IMG/VR virus record: IMGVR_UViG_3300021085_000141
Span: 1 to 30,100 of that record
Length of the DNA stretch: 30,100 nucleotides
From: a virus
Direction: 5' to 3' (one strand)
The notes below the pieces were generated by a model. That model ran no database searches. It worked only from the letters and a program-made list of their open reading frames with translations, and was not told where the DNA came from. Made by a program: the position numbers and the translations under genes. Shown one piece after another: positions 13,248 to 20,341 of the stretch. How positions within the stretch are numbered: position 1 is the first letter of the stretch; each line of letters opens with the position of its first letter.

Positions 13248-13882
13248 CTGACGTACAATACATGACCCACATGGGTGACGATGACCTAGTGTGTGACGCA
13301 GCTAGAGTTTCATTCAACAAACAGGCAGAGAACTATGGACCCAATCAAAACGAAAGGCTCATTAACTTCCTCGCAAGAGAGAAACACTACCACCCATTCT
13401 CCCACCCCGTTGCGACCTTCAGATGCACCACCAGCATATTCGTCGCAAGGCAATTGGCAAAGCATCAGGTCGGTGGAACATGGAACGAGGTCAGTAGACG
13501 GTACGTTAAAACCTCACCCACATTCTGGACTCCGACATTCTTTCGGGATTCCATTAAAGACGTAAAGCAAGGCTCATCATCAGAGGCACACCGTAGGAGC
13601 GAAGAGTTCCTAGAGGTGTACCTAGAGATAATGATTGATGCGATTGCTGCCTACGACAAGATGATTGCCTCAGGTGTTTGTGCTGAACAAGCCAGAGCAA
13701 TCCTACCTCAAGGCGTTAAGACAGAGTGGGTATGGACAGGCAGTCTCCTGTTCTGGTCTCGCGTCTACAGTCTACGCAGCGCATCTGACACCCAACGTGA
13801 AACACAAGAGTTCGCAGATCTACTGGGTGAGCACATGGCATCCCTTTACCCTATTAGCTGGAAGGCTTTGACCGATGATTGA
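13244..13882 (+). CDS. thyX: Flavin-dependent thymidylate synthase ThyX
   Basis: The 212-aa enzyme makes dTMP from dUMP using methylene-tetrahydrofolate and FAD. Recognisable parts are the N-terminal AARVSF, HYHPFSHP (48-55), the signature region FVARQLAKHQVGGTWNEVSRRY (66-87, given here by position with key residues K73, H74, Q75, S84, R85, R86), and ARAILPQG (150-157) with the nucleotide-binding end RVYSLRSASDTQ. The classical ThyX motif is R-H-R-x7-8-S; here the RHR is KHQ, a variant I associate with marine phage ThyX. The length is normal. It overlaps the HNH gene (ATGA) and the following small gene, and works with MazG and RNR to supply nucleotides. Confidence 0.93.
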   Translation: MTDVQYMTHMGDDDLVCDAARVSFNKQAENYGPNQNERLINFLAREKHYHPFSHPVATFRCTTSIFVARQLAKHQVGGTWNEVSRRYVKTSPTFWTPTFFRDSIKDVKQGSSSEAHRRSEEFLEVYLEIMIDAIAAYDKMIASGVCAEQARAILPQGVKTEWVWTGSLLFWSRVYSLRSASDTQRETQEFADLLGEHMASLYPISWKALTDD

Positions 13883-14075
13883 AGAAGAAGAAGTGGATAT
13901 TGAATCCCTATTGATAGCGAAGGCTAAGATCGTTGCTGAAATATGTGCGACTGCAGATAACATCCAAGACAAAGAGCTTCGAGATATAGCTCGTACCTCT
14001 GCAGTAGTTCTTCTCCAATCCTTTATACCCAACAAACCTGCAGACCTGCATGTATTCCAAGGAAGAAAACAATGA
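13875..14075 (+). CDS. Hypothetical acidic helical protein, 66 aa
   Basis: ATG 13875 overlaps the end of thyX by 8 bases, and the stop overlaps the exonuclease start (ATGA). GGAAGG lies about 10 bases upstream of the start. The product begins MIEEEEVDIESLLIAKAKIV and appears almost entirely helical, with an acidic N-terminus and an aliphatic core (AEICATADNI, LRDIARTSAVVLLQSFI). No family is recognised. It is likely co-translated with thyX and the exonuclease and may be a small partner of one of them, which is inference from position only. Confidence 0.65.
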   Translation: MIEEEEVDIESLLIAKAKIVAEICATADNIQDKELRDIARTSAVVLLQSFIPNKPADLHVFQGRKQ

Positions 14076-14806
14076 GACTTTTATTTGACGCAGACATTAT
14101 AGCTTTCAAAGCTGCAGCCGCTACTGAACAGCCTATCAATTGGGGTGATGGTATCTGGACACTGCATGGGTATGAGCAAGATGTAATCGACCATTCTATG
14201 TCATACATGCAGGGCGTAGCTGATAAACTGGATACTCAAGATGTCCTGTTATTTCTCACAGGAGCCAATAACTGGCGTAAGGATATCTTACCTTCCTACA
14301 AGTCTAACAGGAAGGACACGCGCAAGCCTCTCATGCTGCCCTTCATACGTCAGTTCATGGTGGATAGCTTAGGTGCCATCATCGTTGATACGTTTGAAGC
14401 TGATGACCTACTAGGTATCGAAGCAACCTCGACAGATGATTGTATTATTGTGAGTGAGGACAAAGACCTCAAGACGATACCAGCAATGGTCTACAATCCT
14501 CAGAAAGATGATGCGCCTGTTCTCATTCCAGAGTTCACTGCAGCTTGGAACCATATGTTTCAAACACTGACAGGTGATAGCACCGATGGGTATTCAGGTT
14601 GCCCCAAGGTTGGACCAGTAGCAGCCAAAAAAATTTTACAGGACATCGATCAGGTCGAAGACCTGTGGCCTACAGTGGTTGCTGCATTCAAGAAACAGAA
14701 CCTATCGGAAGAGGTAGCTCTCCAACAGGCACAGGTGGCTCGCATCTGTCATGCCTCAGACTTTGATAAAGAAACTGGAAAGGTAATACCTTGGACACCA
14801 TCGTAA
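14072..14806 (+). CDS. 5'-3' exonuclease, FEN/PIN fold (gp6-like)
   Basis: The 244-aa nuclease removes RNA primers and degrades DNA from the 5' end. Metal-binding acids of the FEN family are visible: D6 and D8 in LLFDADII, E109, D111 and D112 in FEADDLLG, D130 and D132 in VSEDKDLKT, and D169 and D172 in TGDSTDGYSG. The helix-hairpin-helix-like CPKVGPVAAKKIL (177-189) follows, as in T7 gp6 and polymerase I exonuclease domains. The length is shorter than T7 gp6 (300 aa) but all key acids are present. It is coupled to the gene before it by ATGA and its end overlaps the DUF3310 gene. Confidence 0.93.
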   Translation: MRLLFDADIIAFKAAAATEQPINWGDGIWTLHGYEQDVIDHSMSYMQGVADKLDTQDVLLFLTGANNWRKDILPSYKSNRKDTRKPLMLPFIRQFMVDSLGAIIVDTFEADDLLGIEATSTDDCIIVSEDKDLKTIPAMVYNPQKDDAPVLIPEFTAAWNHMFQTLTGDSTDGYSGCPKVGPVAAKKILQDIDQVEDLWPTVVAAFKKQNLSEEVALQQAQVARICHASDFDKETGKVIPWTPS

Positions 14807-15030
14807 AAGAACCCCCGCACTACACTCGCTATGCCATAGAACCAATCACTTTCATCATGCAGAACGACCTACCATTTCATCTAGGTAACATCGTTAAGTA
14901 TGCCCTTCGAGCAGGTCATAAGATGTACCCTAACATGGGTGCCATTGAAAGTGAGGTAACAGATCTAAAGAAGGTTATGAGATACTGTGAAATGCGTATC
15001 AACCAGATCAATGGCGAGGAGTTATTGTGA
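14791..15030 (+). CDS. DUF3310 protein (gp1.7-like nucleotide kinase family), TTG start
   Basis: The 79-aa product carries the DUF3310 signature: PPHYTRYAIEPITFIM (9-24), then LGNIVKYALRAGHK and a C-terminal helix DLKKVMRYCEMRI. In T7, gp1.7 of this family is a nucleotide kinase, but this protein is much smaller and may hold only the conserved core. The start must be TTG 14791: GGAAAGG lies 7 bases upstream, and the first in-frame ATG comes after the conserved HY motif. It overlaps the exonuclease end by 16 bases and the MazG start by one base. With MazG, ThyX and RNR it fits nucleotide metabolism. Confidence 0.82.
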   Translation: MDTIVKEPPHYTRYAIEPITFIMQNDLPFHLGNIVKYALRAGHKMYPNMGAIESEVTDLKKVMRYCEMRINQINGEELL

Positions 15031-15380
15031 TGGCTAAATGGCATTTCGATCTAGTTGCACCCCGACTAACTTTTAATCACTACCAAGAAGATGCAGCGAC
15101 AACCGCTATCTACCCAGATGCAAGAGCACTGGAATATCTGAGCCTTGGTCTGGTTGCAGAGGCAGGTGAGGTAGCTGGTAAAGTAGCAAAGTATTATCGC
15201 AAGGACGGTGAGCTTCCTAAGGAAGACCTTATCGATGAGATAGGTGATGTGCTTTGGTTTATCAGCGAGCTTGCTCGTTATCTCGAAACAGACCTCTCAG
15301 TAGTAGCAGATAAGAACAGAAAGAAACTAGCCTCTCGCAAAGAACGAGGGGTCTTAAAGGGCAGTGGGGATACTCGATGA
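15030..15380 (+). CDS. MazG-like nucleotide pyrophosphohydrolase
   Basis: The 116-aa protein belongs to the all-alpha NTP pyrophosphatase group, which removes pyrophosphate from nucleotides and has been linked to clearing dUTP, altered nucleotides or ppGpp-like alarms. The metal-binding pattern is present: EAGEVAGK (44-51, with E44 and E47) and DEIGDVLWFI (69-78, with E70 and D73). ATG 15030 overlaps the upstream TGA (TGATG), and GAGGAG lies 9 bases before it; a GTG at 15027 is an alternative. The end overlaps the RNR start by ATGA. Tight coupling with DUF3310 and RNR supports a nucleotide-pool role. The true substrate is unknown. Confidence 0.9.
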   Translation: MAKWHFDLVAPRLTFNHYQEDAATTAIYPDARALEYLSLGLVAEAGEVAGKVAKYYRKDGELPKEDLIDEIGDVLWFISELARYLETDLSVVADKNRKKLASRKERGVLKGSGDTR

Positions 15381-17341
15381 CAACTGACACAAGAGCGCAG
15401 GTGGTAACACGGCGCACATATAACAGACCCTTAGATACAGAGGGCAAACAATTTGAAACATGGGAACAAACTATTGACCGTGTTATCCAGCACCAGAAAT
15501 GGCTATGGGAAAGAGCTAAACAAGAAGACTTAACACCACAAGATTGGTGTGAGCTAGAGGAACTGAGACAGTTATTCCTCAAGCGTATCGCCTGTCCTTC
15601 TGGGCGCACATTGTGGCTAGGTGGAACTGACGTTGCAAAGCGCAGAGAAGCCTCACAGTTCAACTGTAGCTTTGGCAAGGTGGAGACAGTCCACGATGTG
15701 GTTGATGCTATGTGGCTGCTCCTACAGGGATGCGGTGTAGGCTTCGAGCCTGTGGTTGGAACCCTGAATGGCTTCGCTAAACCTGTAGAGATTGAGGTTG
15801 TACGTTCCACTCGAACCAACCGTGGCGCAGATGGTAACCATGCGTGGCGTCGAGGTAAGGAATGGCACCTAGAGATTGGCGATAGTGCAGAAGCTTGGGC
15901 TAAGTCTATCGGTAAGATACTAGCTCTTAAAGAACCTGTAGATAAGATAGTCTTAGACTTCTCACAGATCCGACCATCCGGTGAACGACTATCCGGTTAC
16001 GGTTGGATTAGTTCCGGTGACAGTACCATCAGTGTAGCCTTCGAGAAGATCTGTGACATCCTCAATAGACGCGCTGGGCAGCTATTAGATCGTATCGACA
16101 TCCTTGATATCATCAATTGGCTAGGCACCACCCTCTCCTCTCGTAGATCTGCAGAGATTGCAGTGATGCCATATGGCGCTAAGGATTGGGAACGCTTTGC
16201 TAAGGCTAAGAAGGACCATTGGATTGATAACCCTCAACGGGCACAGTCTAATAACTCTCTTCTGTTCTGGGATAAGCCTACTCGCTCTGAGTTAGCTGAA
16301 ATATTCCAGCTTATGACAGAGGCAGGTGGATCTGAACCAGCTATCATCAACGCCTCAGAAGCAACACGCAGAGCACCTTGGTTCAAAGGTGTGAATCCAT
16401 GTGCTGAGATACTCTTAGGAAATAAGAGCTTCTGTAATTTATGTGAGTTTGACCTCAATAAAACCAACGGTGTTGATATTCATGTTGTGCGTCATTGGAT
16501 ACGTTTAATCGCGCGCGCAAACTACAGGCAGACTTGCGTGAACTTAGATGATGGTGTGCTGCAGCGTAGCTGGCATGAGCTTAACGAGTTCTTACGACTT
16601 ACAGGTGTAGGGCTGACAGGCATCGTGACATGGGAACACTTAGATAAACCTGAGATGTTTGATTTATTACGAGAAGCTGCAATCACTGGCTCTCACTCAA
16701 TGGCTGACGATCTAAAATTACCCCGCTCGAAAGCTGTAACAACGGTCAAGCCAAGTGGAACCCTCTCAAAAATCATGTCAACTACAGAAGGAGTTCACAA
16801 ACCCCTTGGCAAGTATATCTTCAATAACATCAAGTTCAGTATTCACGACCCCCTCGTTCCTATTCTTCGAGAGGCTGGATACCGTGTCTTTCCTGACCCT
16901 TATGAAGGTCAAGGGGGCGATAGTGTCTTGGCTACCTTCCCCGTATCTTATGAGAGTGTCAGCTTCGATACAGTGGATGGTAAGCATGTCAACTTAGAGA
17001 CAGCTATCACTCAGCTAGATCGATACAAGATGATGATGCAGCACTACGTTGACCACAACTGTTCAGTAACCATTAGTTATGACCAGACAGAGATCGAAGA
17101 GATTATCGAATGGTTCTTAAAGAACTGGAATAACTTTGTTGGTGTATCATTCATTTACCGTAACGATCCAACCAAGACTGCAGAAGACCTTGGGTATCCT
17201 TACCTGCCACAAGAGGTGGTGGATGAGGAAACATTCAAAGCCTACGCAGCCACACTGAAACCCATTGACTTGGAAGCAGCCAACAGCCTCGAAGAGTTAG
17301 AGGATGATGGATGTTCTACAGGTGCATGTCCAATCAGGTAA
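15377..17341 (+). CDS. nrdJ: Adenosylcobalamin-dependent (class II) ribonucleotide reductase
   Basis: This 654-aa enzyme reduces ribonucleotides to deoxyribonucleotides using vitamin B12 to make a radical. Active-site residues match the monomeric Lactobacillus type: C97 in FNCSFG and C353 in SFCNLCE as the redox pair, C342 and E344 in NPCAEIL as thiyl radical site and base, and a C-terminal reducing pair in CSTGACPIR (C646, C651). The spacing from C342 to C353 equals that of the Lactobacillus enzyme as I remember it. It is somewhat shorter than that enzyme (739 aa). No separate small subunit is needed. It closes the nucleotide block and is followed by the virion promoter. The host must have or import cobalamin. 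Confidence 0.95.
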   Translation: MTTDTRAQVVTRRTYNRPLDTEGKQFETWEQTIDRVIQHQKWLWERAKQEDLTPQDWCELEELRQLFLKRIACPSGRTLWLGGTDVAKRREASQFNCSFGKVETVHDVVDAMWLLLQGCGVGFEPVVGTLNGFAKPVEIEVVRSTRTNRGADGNHAWRRGKEWHLEIGDSAEAWAKSIGKILALKEPVDKIVLDFSQIRPSGERLSGYGWISSGDSTISVAFEKICDILNRRAGQLLDRIDILDIINWLGTTLSSRRSAEIAVMPYGAKDWERFAKAKKDHWIDNPQRAQSNNSLLFWDKPTRSELAEIFQLMTEAGGSEPAIINASEATRRAPWFKGVNPCAEILLGNKSFCNLCEFDLNKTNGVDIHVVRHWIRLIARANYRQTCVNLDDGVLQRSWHELNEFLRLTGVGLTGIVTWEHLDKPEMFDLLREAAITGSHSMADDLKLPRSKAVTTVKPSGTLSKIMSTTEGVHKPLGKYIFNNIKFSIHDPLVPILREAGYRVFPDPYEGQGGDSVLATFPVSYESVSFDTVDGKHVNLETAITQLDRYKMMMQHYVDHNCSVTISYDQTEIEEIIEWFLKNWNNFVGVSFIYRNDPTKTAEDLGYPYLPQEVVDEETFKAYAATLKPIDLEAANSLEELEDDGCSTGACPIR

Positions 17342-17348
17342 CCTATTA

Positions 17349-17366
17349 AGTTAGGTTGCCCCCTAA
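17349..17366 (+). promoter_or_regulatory. Phage RNA polymerase promoter before the virion block
   Basis: AGTTAGGTTGCCCCCTAA starts at 17349, 28 bases before the first late gene. It matches the TTAGGTTGCACC core with one change (A to C). Its position exactly between the last nucleotide gene and the first virion gene supports a promoter role. Confidence 0.55.
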
Positions 17367-17376
17367 GGATGACTTA

Positions 17377-17553
17377 ATGTTCCCATATATATCAAAAGAA
17401 CTCGTTCAAGAGTTAGACAAGCGATTCCCTGATAGATCCCCCACATACAATGAGACACACACAGCATTGATGTGGCGAGGTGGTCAGCGGTCTGTCGTGG
17501 AAATGATAAAACAACTTCACGAAGACCAACTGTCTTCAGATTTAGGAGAATAG
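17377..17553 (+). CDS. Small conserved-looking protein, 58 aa, before portal
   Basis: ATG 17377 follows AAGGATGA; a TTG upstream in the same frame lies in the promoter and is rejected. The product starts MFPYISKELVQELDKRFPDR, then has a short middle and an amphipathic helix with WRGGQRSVVEMIKQLHEDQ. I recall proteins with the same MFPYIS start and GGQRSVV-like motif ahead of the portal gene in other T7-like phages, but no function is established to my knowledge. It is the first gene of the late unit and is separated by 3 bases from the next. Confidence 0.75.
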   Translation: MFPYISKELVQELDKRFPDRSPTYNETHTALMWRGGQRSVVEMIKQLHEDQLSSDLGE

Positions 17554-17556
17554 CAC

Positions 17557-17790
17557 ATGTGCTTTTTTAACAGCCCCAAGGCTCCAGAACCTGCACCGCC
17601 CCCAGCGGCACCGCCAGCGGCGGCTCCGGTTATGACAAATATGTATGACCCGTCTGCACCTGAGGCTGGTCTGGCATCTGATAAATTAAATGCAGGTAAC
17701 GCAGCCTCTGGAACTTCGCAGCTTATGGTGGATTTAGATCCAACCGTTGCTAATATGGATTCAGGAACTGGCCTTCAGATAAACCAGTGA
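17557..17790 (+). CDS. Small Pro/Ala-rich protein, gp7.3-like tail assembly candidate
   Basis: The 77-aa product begins MCFFNSPKAPEPAPPPAAPP, a cysteine at position 2 followed by a proline-alanine-rich stretch (about 8-25), and ends SQLMVDLDPTVANMDSGTGL then QINQ. T7 gp7.3, a small tail assembly protein encoded just before the portal, has a similar low-complexity body and an end with SGGGINI. Position and the GTGLQI-like end suggest equivalence, but sequence similarity is slight. AGGAGAA lies 7 bases before ATG 17557. The stop is followed directly by the portal's ribosome binding site. Confidence 0.6.
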   Translation: MCFFNSPKAPEPAPPPAAPPAAAPVMTNMYDPSAPEAGLASDKLNAGNAASGTSQLMVDLDPTVANMDSGTGLQINQ

Positions 17791-17798
17791 GGATTTAA

Positions 17799-19352
17799 AT
17801 GAGCATGGGAACCGCTGAAGCGCGTTACCATCAACTCGAACAAACCAGACAATCATATCTCGACAGAGCTAGAGATTGCTCAGAGCTAACCATTCCATCG
17901 TTAATCCCACAGGATACACATAACGAAACCAGTGACCTCTATACACCCTTTCAGGGTATAGGCGCTCGTGGAGTGAACAACTTAGCATCTAAGCTTTCAC
18001 TAGCTCTCATGCCCCCAAATGCTCCCTTCTTCCGGTTTATGGTAGAGCCTTACACTCTTAAAGAGATGGCTCAAGAACCTGCAGCTAGAACCAATGTTGA
18101 AAAACAATTGGGTGAGTATGAACGGGCAGTGATGAGTGAGATTGAATCGTCCGGTGACAGGGTTGCGGTACACGAGGCGCTCAAACATTTAATCGTCGGT
18201 GGTAACGTACTGTTACATATCGATCCAAAGAAAACTCGTGTGATTCATTTAGACAGCTATGTGGTTTCAAGAGCACCGAATGGTGATGTGCTTGAAGTTG
18301 TCATGGTAGAGAATGTTTCACCAAACGCATTAGACAAAGCAACAGCCGCTAACATCCAAGGTAAACTAGAGGGCGATGAGAAGACCGTCGAGGTCTATAC
18401 TCACGTTGAGAGAAAGAATGCTTTCTTCACAGTTTATCAAGAGGTGAAAGGTAGCGTCATTGCTGGTTCCAAAGGTAAATACAAAGCTGATGCAGTTCCC
18501 TTCTTACCCTTACGTTTCTCCCGTATTGACGGTGAGGACTACGGGCGGGGGTTTGTTGAAGAACTACTAGGTGACCTCAAGTCACTAGAAGGTCTCAGCC
18601 AAGCTATCGTAGAAGGCGCAGCCGCTGCAGCTAAGGTGTTATTCTTAGTGAACCCTAATGGCACTACGAGGATGCGTAGCATTGCTCAAGCTGAGAATAC
18701 AGCAATCATCGAAGGGAACCGTAACGATGTTTCAGTCCTACAAATGGACAAGTTCAATGACTTTCGGGTGGCCTACCAAGCCATGCAAGGAATCGAAGAA
18801 CGACTATCCCAACAGTTTATGCTTCAATCTTCAGTTCAGCGGAATGGAGAACGAGTCACTGCAGAAGAAATCAGATACCTCGCAGGAGAACTAGAGGATA
18901 CCCTATCAGGTATCTACTCAATCCTGTCACAGGAGTTCCAGCTTCCTTACGTCAACCGTAAGATGGAAGTATTAACCCGTGCCAATAAGCTACCTAAGCT
19001 TCCTGAGGACGTTGTTAAGCCTACCATCGTTACAGGTATGGAAGCACTTGGTCGTGGACATGACCTACGCAAGTTAGATCTGTTTATCCAAGGCATGACA
19101 CAAGCATTAGGACCAGAGGTTCTGGCACAGTACGTCAACCTTCAAGATTATATCAAACGTAGAGCGACTGCCTTAGGCATCGACACTGAAGGTCTAATCA
19201 AATCAGAAGAACAAATCGCTCAAGAGATGCAACAGGCACAGATGCAGCAAATGGCTATGCAAGCTGGACCCTCTGCAGTCCAAGAGGGCGTTAAGCAATT
19301 AGGAAATTCATATGTTGAAAGCCAAAGACAGCAAGGAGCCTCAGAAGCCTGA
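17799..19352 (+). CDS. Portal (head-tail connector) protein, gp8-like
   Basis: The 517-aa protein should form the ring through which DNA enters the head. Typical T7-group features are the N-terminal helix (LEQTRQSYLDRARDCSELTIP, shown here as residues 12-32 by position), GARGVNNLASKLSLALMPP (53-71), PLRFSRIDGEDYGRGFVEE near 235 and RVTAEEIRYLAGELEDTL near 350. The Gln/Met-rich C-terminus (EEQIAQEMQQAQMQQMAMQA) is common in these connectors. Length agrees with T7 gp8 (536 aa). ATG 17799 follows AGGAT with a short spacer; ATG 17805 is a possible alternative. It overlaps a small gene at its 3' end. Confidence 0.95.
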   Translation: MSMGTAEARYHQLEQTRQSYLDRARDCSELTIPSLIPQDTHNETSDLYTPFQGIGARGVNNLASKLSLALMPPNAPFFRFMVEPYTLKEMAQEPAARTNVEKQLGEYERAVMSEIESSGDRVAVHEALKHLIVGGNVLLHIDPKKTRVIHLDSYVVSRAPNGDVLEVVMVENVSPNALDKATAANIQGKLEGDEKTVEVYTHVERKNAFFTVYQEVKGSVIAGSKGKYKADAVPFLPLRFSRIDGEDYGRGFVEELLGDLKSLEGLSQAIVEGAAAAAKVLFLVNPNGTTRMRSIAQAENTAIIEGNRNDVSVLQMDKFNDFRVAYQAMQGIEERLSQQFMLQSSVQRNGERVTAEEIRYLAGELEDTLSGIYSILSQEFQLPYVNRKMEVLTRANKLPKLPEDVVKPTIVTGMEALGRGHDLRKLDLFIQGMTQALGPEVLAQYVNLQDYIKRRATALGIDTEGLIKSEEQIAQEMQQAQMQQMAMQAGPSAVQEGVKQLGNSYVESQRQQGASEA

Positions 19353-19422
19353 GGCACCTAAGAAACCCTTGGCAGCACCAGCGGTAGTTAAGAGTAATCC
19401 GATAAAGAGGGAAGATTTTTAA
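19312..19422 (+). CDS. 36-aa Lys/Pro-rich peptide overlapping portal end
   Basis: ATG 19312 sits inside the portal gene, 41 bases before its end, and has AGGAAA (19301-19306) at a good distance. The frame ends in TAA 19420-19422, two bases before the scaffold ATG. The peptide starts MLKAKDSKEPQKPEAPKKPL and ends in PIKREDF; it is basic, disordered-looking and rich in proline. Exact filling of the gap between portal and scaffold supports it. It may be a small head assembly factor, but this is only inferred from position. Confidence 0.6.
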   Translation: MLKAKDSKEPQKPEAPKKPLAAPAVVKSNPIKREDF

Positions 19423-19424
19423 CG

Positions 19425-20135
19425 ATGGCTGAAAGTATTACCATAACAGAAGCAGAGACTGGCCCTGATGCACCCGTTGCAGAACAGGATAACTCGTCTG
19501 CTCGACCTGAATGGTTGCCAGAGAAATTCGCTACAGTAGAGGATATGGCAAAATCCTATGGCGAGCTTGAAAAGAAACTGTCCGGTCCTAGTGAAGAACC
19601 ACAGGAACCAGAGGCAGTCGAAGAGGCTGAAGCACCTAAAAGTGAGGGGCCTAACTTCGACAAGTTTGCTAATCAGTTTGCCAGCGAAGGTTCCCTAACT
19701 GATGAAAGTTTTACAGAACTGGAAGGTATGGGATACCCTCGTGAAATGGTGGAAACGTATATCAAGGGTATGCAATCCACACAGACTGCAGACACAGATG
19801 CAGTTATGTCAGTCGCAGGTGGCTCTGAGGGTTATAAAGAACTCACGGGCTGGGCCAAGGACAACATGGAGACTAATGAATTAGAACTCTATAACAACAT
19901 GGTTAGCACAGGCACTGACAACGCAAAGATGGCAGTGGAGTGGCTTATGTCAAAACGAGAAGCTGCAGGTGGTGTTGAACCTACCCTGCTATCTGGAAAG
20001 TCTGCATCACCAGCTAAAGATGAATTCCGCAGCACTGCAGAAGTAGTAGCTGCCATGAAGGATGCCCGATACGGCAAGGACTCAGCGTACACTAAGGACG
20101 TTGAAGATAAGCTAGGTCGGTCCTCAGTATTTTAA
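19425..20135 (+). CDS. Scaffolding (capsid assembly) protein, gp9-like
   Basis: The 236-aa protein is acidic and appears largely disordered or helical, as expected for T7-group scaffolds that shape the procapsid and leave before maturation. Recognisable stretches are ARPEWLPEKFATVEDMAKSY (26-45) followed by GELEKKL, an acidic linker (EEPQEPEAVEEAEAPKSEG), a central helical part, and the C-terminal RYGKDSAYTKDVEDKL, which I associate with the family. It lies between portal and capsid as in T7. The upstream GAGGGAAG lies about 15 bases from ATG 19425, a slightly long spacing. Confidence 0.92.
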   Translation: MAESITITEAETGPDAPVAEQDNSSARPEWLPEKFATVEDMAKSYGELEKKLSGPSEEPQEPEAVEEAEAPKSEGPNFDKFANQFASEGSLTDESFTELEGMGYPREMVETYIKGMQSTQTADTDAVMSVAGGSEGYKELTGWAKDNMETNELELYNNMVSTGTDNAKMAVEWLMSKREAAGGVEPTLLSGKSASPAKDEFRSTAEVVAAMKDARYGKDSAYTKDVEDKLGRSSVF

Positions 20136-20145
20136 ATGAAGCTCT

Positions 20146-20166
20146 GGTGGGGGTACTGCCCCCATC
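20146..20166 (+). other. Hairpin after scaffold gene
   Basis: GGTGGGGG (20146-20153) pairs with CCCCCATC (20159-20166), with one G-T pair and a TACTG loop. No T-run follows, so it is not a standard terminator. It may be an RNA processing or stability element between scaffold and the next small gene. Confidence 0.5.
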
Positions 20167-20182
20167 AATTTCAGGAGAACCT

Positions 20183-20323
20183 ATGTCTCTTTATAAAAAC
20201 ATTCATGCCAAGCGTAAGCGTATAGCAAACGGTAGCAGTGAAAAGATGCGTAAGGCTGGCTCTAAGGGGGCACCTACAGCAAAGAATTTTAAACGTGCGG
20301 CAAAGACTGCCCGTAAAAAATAA
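20183..20323 (+). CDS. 46-aa very basic conserved-looking protein
   Basis: ATG 20183 follows CAGGAGAA with good spacing. The peptide starts MSLYKNIHAKRKRIANGSSE and continues with MRKAGSKGAPTAKNFKRAAK, ending in KTARKK. It is extremely basic, with no hydrophobic core. The pattern 'Y-K-N-I-H-A-K-R-K-R-I-A-x-G-S-x-E-K-M-R-K-x-G-x-K-G-A-P' is one I recall from small proteins in many marine phages, usually near capsid genes, though their function is unknown to me. DNA or RNA binding or a packaged minor protein would fit the charge. Confidence 0.75.
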   Translation: MSLYKNIHAKRKRIANGSSEKMRKAGSKGAPTAKNFKRAAKTARKK

Positions 20324-20341
20324 TTTAATTAGGGGTAAGTA

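Noticed and set aside
15047-15070. Fifth phage promoter inside the MazG gene (CTAGTTGCACCCC)
   Set aside because: It lacks the GG of the core and lies in coding sequence; a chance match is likely.
15262-15819. Minus-strand open frame of 185 residues
   Set aside because: It is opposite the MazG and RNR genes, both with clear active sites on the + strand.
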